Shown one piece after another: positions 40,678-48,744 of a DNA stretch of 64,000 bases. The translations under genes were made by a program, and so were the position numbers. A model generated the notes under the pieces. The model did no database searches. It was not told where the DNA came from and saw only the letters and a list, made by a program, of their open reading frames with translations. Source of the stretch: Anaerotignum sp. (GTDB lineage Bacteria > Bacillota > Clostridia > Lachnospirales > Anaerotignaceae); the NCBI GenBank assembly GCA_020024265.1, contig JAHHTW010000006.1, positions 1 through 64,000 of the forward strand. The letters are read 5' to 3'. Position 1 is the first letter of the stretch. Each line of letters opens with the position of its first letter.

Positions 40678-42606
40678 TCATTGTTTTTTCTGTTCCTGCT
40701 TATTGCGTGCAATTTCTTCTGCCAGCTCGCTCAATTCCATCCAACGCTCCATGCGTTCCTCCAGCTTGGCTTCTGCCTCTGTTTTCTCCTCGGAAAGTTC
40801 CTGTAATCGCATATAATCTGTGGTACAGCCTGCCATTTCTGTATCCAAAGCTGCAATTCTTTTTTCCAACGCAGCAATCTCGTCCCCAATGCCATCATAT
40901 TCTCTTTGATCCTTATATGTCATTTTCAACCGCTTATGGTCTGATGGCTGTTCTGTTTTTTCTGTTGGTGTGTTTTTCTTTTTTTCTGCTGTATCTTTCT
41001 GCGCAGAAACCTGCTTGAGATATACCTTGCGAAAATCGCTGTAGCTGCCCTCATACTGTCGAATGACACCATCTCCCAAAAATGCAAAGATGCGTCCCAT
41101 CGTTTTATCCAGAAAATAACGATCATGCGATACTGCCACCACCGCACCGGGGAACTGATCCAAATAATCCTCCAAAATCATGAGTGTTTCAATGTCCAGA
41201 TCGTTTGTAGGCTCGTCCAAAAATAAGATATTCGGAGCTTCCATCAAAACCCTTGCCAAATACAAACGTCGTTTTTCTCCACCGGAGAGCATCGAAATGG
41301 GTCCTCGCTGCATGGATACCGGAAAGAGAAATTTCTCCAAAAGTTGTGACGCAGAAAGTTTTCCATCTACTGTTGGCACATATTCTGCAACATCCCGAAT
41401 ATAATCCAGTACACGTTGGCTTTCGTCCCATGCCTCATTCTCTTGTGCAAAAACACCGATTTTTACGGTTTCGCCCATCGTCACACTACCGCTGTCCGGC
41501 TCCAGTTGTCCGGACATCATTTTCAAAAGTGTTGTTTTTCCACATCCATTGTTTCCGGTAATCCCCACACGATCATGCCGTAATATGATATAACTAAAAT
41601 CATGGATATAGGTCTTTCCTGCATATGATTTGCTTACATGCTCCAGTACAATGGTTTTCTTTCCCAAACGGCTCTGCACAGAGGATAGCGCAACACTCTG
41701 CTTCTCCTCCGGCGCACGCATTGCAGATATTTCTTCAAAACGCTGTAATCTTGCCTTTTGTTTTGTGGAACGAGCCTGCGCACCTCGGCGTACCCATTCC
41801 AATTCATTACGCAGAAAATTTTGGCGCTTGCGCTCTGCCGAAACCAGCATTTCTTCCCGCTCTGCTTTCATTTCCAAATATTTTGTAAAATTCGCCTGAT
41901 ACGAATAAATTTTCCCATGCTCCAATTCCAGCATGCGGTTGGCTACACGATCCAAAAAATAACGGTCGTGTGTGACCATCAGCAGTGATTTATTATATTT
42001 TTCCAGATATTTTTCCAACCATTCCACCGTATCATGATCAATATGATTGGTTGGCTCATCCAAAATCAACAAATCCACAGGTGCAATCAATGCTGCTGCC
42101 ATAGCCACACGCTTTCTTTGTCCTCCTGACAGCGTTTCCACCTTCTGTGTAAAGTCTGCAATGCCCAAACGTGTCAATATGGTTTTTGCTTCGCTCTCCA
42201 AAGACCAAGCTTCTGCCTTTTCCATTTTCTCTGTCAAAATTGCCGCTTGTTTGAGCAATCCCTCGTCCGTAGGATGCACATCCAGCGCCTTCATCACACT
42301 TTCATAATCCCGTACCAATGTCATGATTGGATTATCTGTGTAAAATACCTGTTCCAATACGGTCGTACCTTCTTGGAAAACAGGATCTTGTGGCAAATAT
42401 CCGATACGCATACCATTCATGGTAACCATTTCACCACTGTCTGCCTGCCCTACCCCTGCAACGATCTTCAACAATGTGGATTTTCCTGTGCCATTGACAC
42501 CTACAACACCGATTTTATCCCCCTCATGTATACTAAAAGAAATATCATCAAAAATCACTCTGGTTCCATAGCTTTTTCTTATATTTTCCGCTGTCAATAA
42601 TACCAT
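40678..42606 (-). CDS. ABC-F family ATPase (Uup-like)
   Basis: A 642-residue soluble ABC-F protein with two ATPase domains. NBD1 has Walker A GVNGTGKST at 36-44 and the signature LSGGQRKR near 150; NBD2 has GNNGCGKTT and LSGGEKRR. Between them is an Arg/Lys-rich linker (RNELEWVRRGAQARSTKQKA) as in translation-factor ABC-F proteins, and the C terminus (about 520-642) is a charged coiled-coil Uup-type extension. These proteins bind the ribosomal E site; it may act in stalled-ribosome rescue. AAAGGAAAAGG before ATG 42606 sets the start. An antibiotic-resistance role cannot be inferred from sequence alone. Confidence 0.92.
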   Translation of the reverse strand: MVLLTAENIRKSYGTRVIFDDISFSIHEGDKIGVVGVNGTGKSTLLKIVAGVGQADSGEMVTMNGMRIGYLPQDPVFQEGTTVLEQVFYTDNPIMTLVRDYESVMKALDVHPTDEGLLKQAAILTEKMEKAEAWSLESEAKTILTRLGIADFTQKVETLSGGQRKRVAMAAALIAPVDLLILDEPTNHIDHDTVEWLEKYLEKYNKSLLMVTHDRYFLDRVANRMLELEHGKIYSYQANFTKYLEMKAEREEMLVSAERKRQNFLRNELEWVRRGAQARSTKQKARLQRFEEISAMRAPEEKQSVALSSVQSRLGKKTIVLEHVSKSYAGKTYIHDFSYIILRHDRVGITGNNGCGKTTLLKMMSGQLEPDSGSVTMGETVKIGVFAQENEAWDESQRVLDYIRDVAEYVPTVDGKLSASQLLEKFLFPVSMQRGPISMLSGGEKRRLYLARVLMEAPNILFLDEPTNDLDIETLMILEDYLDQFPGAVVAVSHDRYFLDKTMGRIFAFLGDGVIRQYEGSYSDFRKVYLKQVSAQKDTAEKKKNTPTEKTEQPSDHKRLKMTYKDQREYDGIGDEIAALEKRIAALDTEMAGCTTDYMRLQELSEEKTEAEAKLEERMERWMELSELAEEIARNKQEQKKQ

Positions 42607-42634
42607 ACTTTTGCCTTTTCCTTTCTGATGTATC

Positions 42635-42675
42635 AAAAGCAGACAAGTCACAGAAAGGACTTGTCTGCTTTTTCG
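42635..42675 (-). terminator. Terminator after lgt
   Basis: A perfect 15-bp stem (42635-42649 with 42658-42672) with short T runs on both strands. Confidence 0.8.
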
Positions 42676-42686
42676 CCGTATGCCTC

Positions 42687-43562
42687 TTATGTTTCATCAT
42701 CCTGTATATGATGTGGTATGAAGGACTGTTTTTTCCGATACCAATACAAACCCAAAGATGCCAAAATCAACGCTGCCGATAGCACCTGTGATACCGCAAA
42801 GCCGCCTATTTGCAGTTGATCGGTACGCAGTCCCTCAATCCATACACGTCCCAACGCATAACCAAAGAAATACACTGCACATACCTGACCATCAAATTTC
42901 TTATGTCGTTGCAACCACAACAAAAGCAGCATCACACATATACTCCAAAATGACTCATACAGAAATGTTGGGTGTACCTGAATGTAATCCACACCATCCA
43001 CATGCACCAGATTTTGCAAAATATCCGCCGTTACATCTGACTGTCGTACCTGAGAGAGCTGATAGCGCATGGCAAACAGCCCATCTGTGTATCTGCCAAA
43101 AGCCTCTCGATTAAAGAAATTGCCCCAACGCCCAATTGCTTGTCCCAAAATGAGAGAAGGTGCAACGGTATCTGTAAACTGCCAAAAATTGAGTTTCTTT
43201 TTTTTGCAATATACCATCGCTGTCAAAACGCCGGCAATCACACCGCCATAAATCGCCAAGCCACCCTCACGAATTGCAAAAATCTTTTCCGGATGCTGAC
43301 TGTAATAATCCCACGAGAACAATACATAATACAATCTTGCGCCAATGACGGAAAATATCATTGCATAGAGTGTAAAGTCCAAATACGTATCCTTGCTTTG
43401 TCCGGTACGCTTTGCCTCATGCATGGCAAGCAATACTCCCAAAACAACCCCCATGCCAATAAAAATCCCATACCAATACACATCACGCCCAAAAAACGTA
43501 AATGCTGCACGATCCAGCTTTTCAATCATAATTCCCAAATGCGGAAACCAAATTTCAGGCAT
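42687..43562 (-). CDS. lgt: Prolipoprotein diacylglyceryl transferase
   Basis: A 291-residue integral membrane enzyme that transfers diacylglycerol to the lipobox Cys of prolipoproteins. About seven membrane segments are visible. The signature region is LILGQAIGRWGNFFNREAFG near 137-156; the HPTFLYESFW segment near 196-205 and GRVWIEGLRTDQL near 237-249 are also conserved. AAGAAGGGATGAT precedes ATG 43562; the upstream ATG at 43622 is unsupported. The two lipoproteins at 37-39 kb are among its likely substrates. It follows the M16 pair by 61 bases and precedes a terminator. Confidence 0.95.
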   Translation of the reverse strand: MPEIWFPHLGIMIEKLDRAAFTFFGRDVYWYGIFIGMGVVLGVLLAMHEAKRTGQSKDTYLDFTLYAMIFSVIGARLYYVLFSWDYYSQHPEKIFAIREGGLAIYGGVIAGVLTAMVYCKKKKLNFWQFTDTVAPSLILGQAIGRWGNFFNREAFGRYTDGLFAMRYQLSQVRQSDVTADILQNLVHVDGVDYIQVHPTFLYESFWSICVMLLLLWLQRHKKFDGQVCAVYFFGYALGRVWIEGLRTDQLQIGGFAVSQVLSAALILASLGLYWYRKKQSFIPHHIQDDET

Positions 43563-43622
43563 ATCATCCCTTCTTTCTTCTCTTTTGCCGCTTGTACGCC
43601 AAACAGAAGAAAGACTTTCCAT

Positions 43623-44870
43623 CTATCGCACAACCGATAGCACCATTTTATCTTGCATCATGGTATTTTGCAACAATTTTTCTACATCAAATTTTTTGAC
43701 TTCTTTGCACATACGAAATACATCAGCCAAATCCGCATCATACAGCACAAAATCCATCTGCGCCATAGCCAAAGAGATTGCATTTTGAAACAAACGCATA
43801 CTTTGTCCAATTTGCTTTTTTTGCAGTCTTTCAAAATCCAAATCCGCAATGCCTTTTTTCTGTAAGATATCCCAATGATACAGCAAAAGTGCAGCGATTG
43901 CCTTCACATCTGCACCACTTCCGGAAAATGTGCAATAGCTGTATCCGTCCCCCACAAAATATCCACGCCCCATAGGCTGATCCAAATAACCCTTTGCATA
44001 GGCATCTGCAAAAAACGGGCTGCTTTCTCCCGCAAGCAAATCCAGCAAAATATCCATACACAGCTTTTTCCTCAATTCTCGTTTGTGCGGCTCCAATTGA
44101 AAACCGATTTGAAAAACCGCTTGACGCAAACCAAGTATTTTTTCTTGATATGTTTTTTGTATGGTACATGTTTTGGGGGCATATACCACATCGCCCGTCT
44201 TTTCTTTACGCATCATGCCCTCTGCTGCCTCCATAACCTCTGTGGTATCTATATTTCCGCTACAGATCAGCGTAAAATCCTGTGGCAGATAGCACACATC
44301 ATATACATGCTGCAAATCCTCTGCCGTTGTTTGTGCGACACTATCCAATGTGCCTGCCACCGGTTTGTGTGCCGTATGTGCAGGATAGAGCAATGCCAGC
44401 ATTTGTTCATATACCATCATATCTGCCCAATCGGCATACATTTTGATTTCACTTTGTATGATATTTTTTTCCTGCTCTACATTCTCCGGTGTGAAATACG
44501 GATGCTGTATAAAGTCCAGCAGCAAACGTAAATTTTCCATAAAATGCGAACGACAACGAAAATAATATACGGTACGCTCCCGATCCGTAAAAGCATTGGC
44601 TTGTGCCCCCTGCTTCGCAAACTGCGCAAAGGCATCGCCCCATTTCTGTGCAAACAGCTTATGCTCGATAAAATGCGCAATTCCCAGAGGAAAACATTCT
44701 TTCTGTGTTTCCCCATTTTTCTGCCACGCAACCCCATTGGAGCCATATGGCACCACAATTGCTGCCATACTTTCCTCTGATTTTGCTTTGGGATACAGCA
44801 TACACTGCATGCCGCAATTGGTACTTCCCCGAAAAATCTGTGTCCCTGCGATATACTTCATTTCTCCCAC
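43623..44870 (-). CDS. yfmH: M16-family peptidase (YfmH-like)
   Basis: A 415-residue M16 zinc peptidase of the YfmH type. The inverted zinc motif HFIEH uses His66, Glu69 and His70, with the distal Glu in NIIQSEIKMY near 147. AGGGGG 7 bases upstream supports a GTG start at 44870, 15 bases after the yfmF stop; an in-frame ATG at 44861 is an alternative. In Bacillus the YfmF/YfmH pair is reported to be associated with EF-P 5-aminopentanol modification. The pair follows the usual order, inactive partner first. Confidence 0.88.
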   Translation of the reverse strand: MGEMKYIAGTQIFRGSTNCGMQCMLYPKAKSEESMAAIVVPYGSNGVAWQKNGETQKECFPLGIAHFIEHKLFAQKWGDAFAQFAKQGAQANAFTDRERTVYYFRCRSHFMENLRLLLDFIQHPYFTPENVEQEKNIIQSEIKMYADWADMMVYEQMLALLYPAHTAHKPVAGTLDSVAQTTAEDLQHVYDVCYLPQDFTLICSGNIDTTEVMEAAEGMMRKEKTGDVVYAPKTCTIQKTYQEKILGLRQAVFQIGFQLEPHKRELRKKLCMDILLDLLAGESSPFFADAYAKGYLDQPMGRGYFVGDGYSYCTFSGSGADVKAIAALLLYHWDILQKKGIADLDFERLQKKQIGQSMRLFQNAISLAMAQMDFVLYDADLADVFRMCKEVKKFDVEKLLQNTMMQDKMVLSVVR

Positions 44871-44884
44871 AGTATTTCCCCCTC

Positions 44885-46081
44885 TCATCGTTGCGTATAT
44901 ATGGTTTGCAAATACAATTTTTTTGCCACTCTGCAAATATCATCGACTTCCAAGATAGACAGCCTGCGCAGCAATATATCTAAATCACAGTCTGTTTCAA
45001 AAACGGTCTGCTCTACCACAAAATTGATCCTCTGCCATTGATTTTCATGGATATTTTGATAGCTTTGGGATATATTTGAAACTGCATGTGCAAACATGGT
45101 TTGTGTGATTTTATGCTTTTGTATATGCTGCAACATTTGACAAATCTCTACCACTGCATGTGCGATTTGTTCCTGTTCTGCACCCATTTGAATGAAAGCA
45201 AGACCGGTTCTGGAATCACAATGCATGGATATATCGTAGCAAAGCCCCTGCTTTTCCCGTATTTCTTGAAACAACAGACCATAATTACCGCCCAAAATTT
45301 CACAAAGAACCTCCAATGCCAGCATATCCAGAGAATCCGGTAAAATCTCTGTAACAAAGCCCAAAACCAAACGTGGCTGTATACTTTTTGTACGCTCGCA
45401 AACTTGAATCACTTTCTTTGGCACCGGGAGTATGGTTCGACATATCCATGGTTTTCCGCTCTGCAAGTCCAATTGCTTTTTCCAATTCTGCAATCCTTGT
45501 TTGCCCTGTTCATCTCCGCAGTAAAAGAGATATAACGGCGCATGGCTGCGAATTTCCTGATAAAACGCTGTCATCTCATTTGCGGTGAGCTTCGGCAGTT
45601 CTTCCACATCGCCATCTGCAAGCACAATTTCTTTTGCTGTCAACTCCCGACAGCGTTTGTATGCAAAGCTGCGTTTATCGTCTATTTGTGCTTCCAAGCG
45701 ATGTTGCAATATTTCTTTGCGGCGTTGGAGCATTTCTTCGGAAAACACCGTTGCCTGCATCATACCGCTCAAAAAGCGCAATGCATCCTTTTGCGATACA
45801 CACTGCAACACATCCAGAGAGAAAGAAAGCCATGCCTCGTTACCCTTTTGTACAATCTGGATTTCCCACAAAGCATTGTAGAGTGCTTCTGCGGCTTTTT
45901 GTATTTCGGTTACAGGGTGATCCGGAAAGAGTTGTACACCGCTTTTCAAGAGTTCTGCAAGCAATGCCAACTTTGTCGCCCGTTCCTTTGTCACAGGCAC
46001 ACGATACAATGCCAGATATGCATTGGTACGAAATACACTGCCTTCTATGGTATACATCCGACAGGATTGTCTTTCTATCAT
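44885..46081 (-). CDS. yfmF: M16-like inactive partner (YfmF-like)
   Basis: A 398-residue M16-fold protein that lacks HxxEH, so it is a non-catalytic partner of the adjacent active subunit. The C-terminal M16 domain keeps GGNYGLLFQEIREKQGLCYD near 264-283, which carries the family's conserved Arg/Tyr-type segment. GAGGTG lies 7 bases before ATG 46081. The two proteins are expected to assemble a heterodimeric clamshell around an unknown peptide. Length and order match Bacillus YfmF/YfmH. Confidence 0.85.
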   Translation of the reverse strand: MIERQSCRMYTIEGSVFRTNAYLALYRVPVTKERATKLALLAELLKSGVQLFPDHPVTEIQKAAEALYNALWEIQIVQKGNEAWLSFSLDVLQCVSQKDALRFLSGMMQATVFSEEMLQRRKEILQHRLEAQIDDKRSFAYKRCRELTAKEIVLADGDVEELPKLTANEMTAFYQEIRSHAPLYLFYCGDEQGKQGLQNWKKQLDLQSGKPWICRTILPVPKKVIQVCERTKSIQPRLVLGFVTEILPDSLDMLALEVLCEILGGNYGLLFQEIREKQGLCYDISMHCDSRTGLAFIQMGAEQEQIAHAVVEICQMLQHIQKHKITQTMFAHAVSNISQSYQNIHENQWQRINFVVEQTVFETDCDLDILLRRLSILEVDDICRVAKKLYLQTIYTQR

Positions 46082-46150
46082 CTATCATCACCTCAGGCAT
46101 AGTTTTTCACACTCAAAGGAAAAACATACATCAAAGACCTGAAAGAGCGA

Positions 46151-46208
46151 AAGACCTTGGGGCGTTGCCCCGAAACCCGCAATCTTTTGAAAAAGATTCA
46201 TCAAAACC
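46151..46208. repeat. Two-hairpin intergenic repeat, copy 1
   Basis: Begins AAGACCTT, then a GGGGC-GTT-GCCCC hairpin, a linker rich in A and C, and a second AATCTTTT/AAAAGATT hairpin. Related to the copy at 53921-53981, with the same layout but different stem sequences. It lies in the 207-base gap between yfmF and obg. Confidence 0.6.
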
Positions 46209-46257
46209 TTGCACTGCACACATCATACAGCATTATGGGCAGATTGATTTTGCACAA

Positions 46258-46290
46258 TAAAAAAAATGGAGCATACGCTCCATTTTTTTT
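46258..46290 (-). terminator. Intrinsic terminator after obg
   Basis: A 9-bp GC-containing stem (AAATGGAGC with GCTCCATTT) and T runs on both sides. Confidence 0.85.
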
Positions 46291-47563
46291 ATTTCCAGAA
46301 TTCAAATTCCATATCGTAAATACGCACAATATCGCCTTCTTCTATGCCTTTTTCCTCCAAAGCCTCTATGATGCCTTTTTCCTTCAAATAACGCTGGAAG
46401 AAAGCAAAGCCCTTTTCCGTATCAATATTGGTATAGCCAATCATCTTTTCTACGCCAACACCACGCACCACATAAACATCGTCTTCGATCTCGATGGTGA
46501 AAGGCTCTTGGTCGATACGCACTTCATCATATTCTTCGTATTCTTCTTCAAATACAATATCTTCCGGATAGTTTTTGAGTATCTCCCCTACCTTTGTCAA
46601 AAGCTCGTCCAGCCCTTGATTGGTTGCCGCAGAAATCGGAAATACCGTAAGACCATCCTTTTCATAGGCATCCTTCAATCGCTGTACATTTTCTTCTGAA
46701 CCGGGAATATCCGTTTTGTTTGCTGCAATCACCTGTGGACGTTTCATCAGCTCCGGATTATACGCTGCCAATTCGTCATTGATTTTACGCACATTTTCTA
46801 CAGGATCGTCACCCTCTACGCCTGCCGCATCTACCACATGGATAAATACCTTTGTTCGTTCTACGTGGCGCAAAAATGCATGTCCCAAACCAACGCCCTC
46901 GCTTGCGCCCTCTACCAATCCGGGTATATCCGCAAGTACAAATGTATCGCCATATCTGCCTTCTACCACACCCAAATTGGGAGCAAGTGTGGTAAAGTGA
47001 TAATTTGCAATCTTAGGATTTGCATTGGTTACCATAGATAGCAGTGTGGATTTTCCGACATTGGGAAAACCGATCAAACCAACATCTGCAATCAATTTCA
47101 ATTCCAGTATGACATCATATTCTTTTGCAATGCGTCCCTGCTCTGCATATCTGGGAGCTTGTCTTGTGGGTGTTGCAAAGTGCTGATTGCCCTTTCCGCC
47201 TTTCCCACCATGAATGAGTATTTTTTCTTCCCCATGCTTTGTAATATCTGCCATAACCTTTCCGCTTTGCGCTTCACGGATTACCGTACCAACAGGTACC
47301 TTGATGACAACACTTTCACCATCTTTCCCAAAACAGTTACGCTTGCCGCCATCTTGTCCATTGCTTGCCTTAAACATTCTTTTATAGCGAAAATCCATCA
47401 GTGTACCCATGCTTTCATCACCAACGAAAATGACATCGCCACCACGACCGCCATCCCCACCATCGGGACCGCCATGTGTGATATATTTTGCACGGAAAAA
47501 AGATACCATACCATTGCCGCCATTACCGCCTTTGACGTGTATTTTCACTCTGTCTACAAACAT
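46289..47563 (-). CDS. obg: GTPase Obg
   Basis: A 424-residue Obg GTPase involved in 50S assembly and stress/sporulation control. The Gly-rich Obg fold occupies about 1-157 (KGGNGGNGMVSFFRAKY, GGPDGGDGGRGGDVIF), the G domain about 158-330 has GFPNVGKST, DIPGLVEGAS, NKTD and SAA motifs, and a C-terminal OCT domain (about 350-424) follows. GAGGTG puts the start at ATG 47563; a GTG nine bases upstream overlaps that site. It ends the rplU-prp-rpmA-obg unit; spo0B, present here in Bacillus, is absent. Confidence 0.96.
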   Translation of the reverse strand: MFVDRVKIHVKGGNGGNGMVSFFRAKYITHGGPDGGDGGRGGDVIFVGDESMGTLMDFRYKRMFKASNGQDGGKRNCFGKDGESVVIKVPVGTVIREAQSGKVMADITKHGEEKILIHGGKGGKGNQHFATPTRQAPRYAEQGRIAKEYDVILELKLIADVGLIGFPNVGKSTLLSMVTNANPKIANYHFTTLAPNLGVVEGRYGDTFVLADIPGLVEGASEGVGLGHAFLRHVERTKVFIHVVDAAGVEGDDPVENVRKINDELAAYNPELMKRPQVIAANKTDIPGSEENVQRLKDAYEKDGLTVFPISAATNQGLDELLTKVGEILKNYPEDIVFEEEYEEYDEVRIDQEPFTIEIEDDVYVVRGVGVEKMIGYTNIDTEKGFAFFQRYLKEKGIIEALEEKGIEEGDIVRIYDMEFEFWK

Positions 47564-47672
47564 TATTGACACCTCATTTCTATCCTTTTGCCTCTTTCGT
47601 CAGAAACAAACCGAATTGTTTGTTTTTCACGAAAAAGGCTTCAAATGGTATCATTTGAAGCCTTCCACATTT

Positions 47673-47963
47673 TTATTCAGCAATTTCAACAGGATATACG
47701 GAAACCTGCTTTTTATCTCTGCCTTTTCTTTCATATTTTACACGACCGTCTACCAGAGCAAACAGTGTATCGTTGCCGCCCTTGCCTACGTTCACACCGG
47801 GATGAATCTTTGTACCACGCTGTGTGTATAAAATATTGCCAGCCAGAACGAACTGACCGTCTGCACGTTTTGCACCAAGTCTTTTTGCATTGGAGTCACG
47901 ACCGTTCTTTGTGGAACCGCCGCCTTTATGGTGCGCGAAGAACTGAAGGTTTAATCTGAACAT
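47673..47963 (-). CDS. rpmA: Ribosomal protein L27 with Prp-cleaved N-terminal extension
   Basis: A 96-residue bL27. The N terminus MFRLNLQFFAHHKGGGSTKN contains the Firmicute-type extension ending in FF, which is removed by Prp before AHHKGG so the mature tail can reach the peptidyl transferase centre. The conserved core has DSNAKRLGAKRADGQ and RGTKIHPGVNVGKGGNDTLF. It lies 2 bases after prp, so the substrate and its protease are made together. Confidence 0.97.
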   Translation of the reverse strand: MFRLNLQFFAHHKGGGSTKNGRDSNAKRLGAKRADGQFVLAGNILYTQRGTKIHPGVNVGKGGNDTLFALVDGRVKYERKGRDKKQVSVYPVEIAE

Positions 47964-47965
47964 AC

Positions 47966-48298
47966 TTACACCTCCTCAATATTTAAAGTCATATATTTCT
48001 GATATTCCGTTTCAATATCGGACAAGCCAAGCGCCAATGTCTGCAAGAGCAGCTGTACTTTCTCGTCCTGCATTCCCTCTATGGGAAACGTAACTTTGAG
48101 ATATCCGCCTTTTTTCTCATCGGCTTGCGCCTGAAATGGGATGTCGGTAAATGCTTCAATGGCATTTACGGTATTCAGCGCCAGTATCGTGACTGCCGCA
48201 CAAACAATGTCTTCTCCTGCCGGTGCATAGCCTGCATGCCCGGAAATCTCAAAAGCACAGATTTGATTCTTTTTTTTGTAAAGTGTTGCACAAATCAT
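47966..48298 (-). CDS. prp: Ribosomal-processing cysteine protease Prp
   Basis: A 110-residue Cys protease that trims the L27 N terminus. The catalytic pair is His21 in GHAGYA and Cys33 in GEDIVCAAV, with the usual spacing. Length is normal. It lies between rplU (17-base gap) and rpmA (2-base gap), the conserved Firmicute arrangement (ysxB in Bacillus). Confidence 0.95.
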   Translation of the reverse strand: MICATLYKKKNQICAFEISGHAGYAPAGEDIVCAAVTILALNTVNAIEAFTDIPFQAQADEKKGGYLKVTFPIEGMQDEKVQLLLQTLALGLSDIETEYQKYMTLNIEEV

Positions 48299-48315
48299 AA
48301 CTTCATCCCAAAAAA

Positions 48316-48621
48316 TCAGATGGATTTGATCTGCAACTTTGTGAAAGGCTGTCTGTGACCGTTTTTCTTGTGGAAACCTTTTTTGGGTTTGTACTTGTAA
48401 ACGATAACTTTCTTTGCCTTGCCGTCACCAATTACGGATGCAGTAACTGTTGCACCTGCTACATAGGGTGCGCCTACCTGAACATTGCCGTCTTTAGACA
48501 GTACCAAAACTTTGTCAAATGTATATTCCTGACCAGCTTCCACACCCAGTTTTTCCACTGTGATGATGTCGCCTTCTGCTACTTTGTACTGTTTACCACC
48601 AGTTTCGATAATTGCGTACAT
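48316..48621 (-). CDS. rplU: Ribosomal protein L21
   Basis: A 101-residue bL21 beginning MYAIIETGGKQYKVAEGD, with the conserved YKPKKGFHKKNGHRQPFT at the C terminus. GAGGAGGTG stands before ATG 48621; upstream in-frame codons belong to the leader. First gene of the rplU-prp-rpmA-obg unit. A promoter lies at 48716-48744 and the 48622-48700 leader carries a hairpin like the L21 leader element. Confidence 0.97.
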   Translation of the reverse strand: MYAIIETGGKQYKVAEGDIITVEKLGVEAGQEYTFDKVLVLSKDGNVQVGAPYVAGATVTASVIGDGKAKKVIVYKYKPKKGFHKKNGHRQPFTKLQIKSI

Positions 48622-48709
48622 CTGAACACCTCCTCGCAATTTTACTCGCTGGATACGGTAATCGAAGCCTTCTTCGATTTTCCAAAACCTCTCCATGCGG
48701 CTGACATAC
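48622..48709 (-). promoter_or_regulatory. L21 leader-type mRNA element
   Basis: The rplU 5' leader contains a hairpin AATCGAAG/CTTCGATT (48679-48672 with 48667-48660) upstream of the ribosome binding site. Position and size agree with the Firmicute L21 leader, but I cannot check the covariance model. Confidence 0.45.
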
Positions 48710-48715
48710 TACATT

Positions 48716-48744
48716 ATATTAGCATAGCGAAAACAGGCTGTCAA
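48716..48744 (-). promoter_or_regulatory. Promoter of the rplU-obg operon
   Basis: Minus-strand TTGACA (48744-48739), a 17-base spacer and TAATAT (48721-48716). The -35 includes the TGA stop of the upstream TPR gene (48743-48741), so no terminator can separate them. Confidence 0.75.

Noticed and set aside
40678..42606. Antibiotic resistance role for the ABC-F protein
   Set aside because: It looks Uup-like, and sequence alone does not support assigning resistance.
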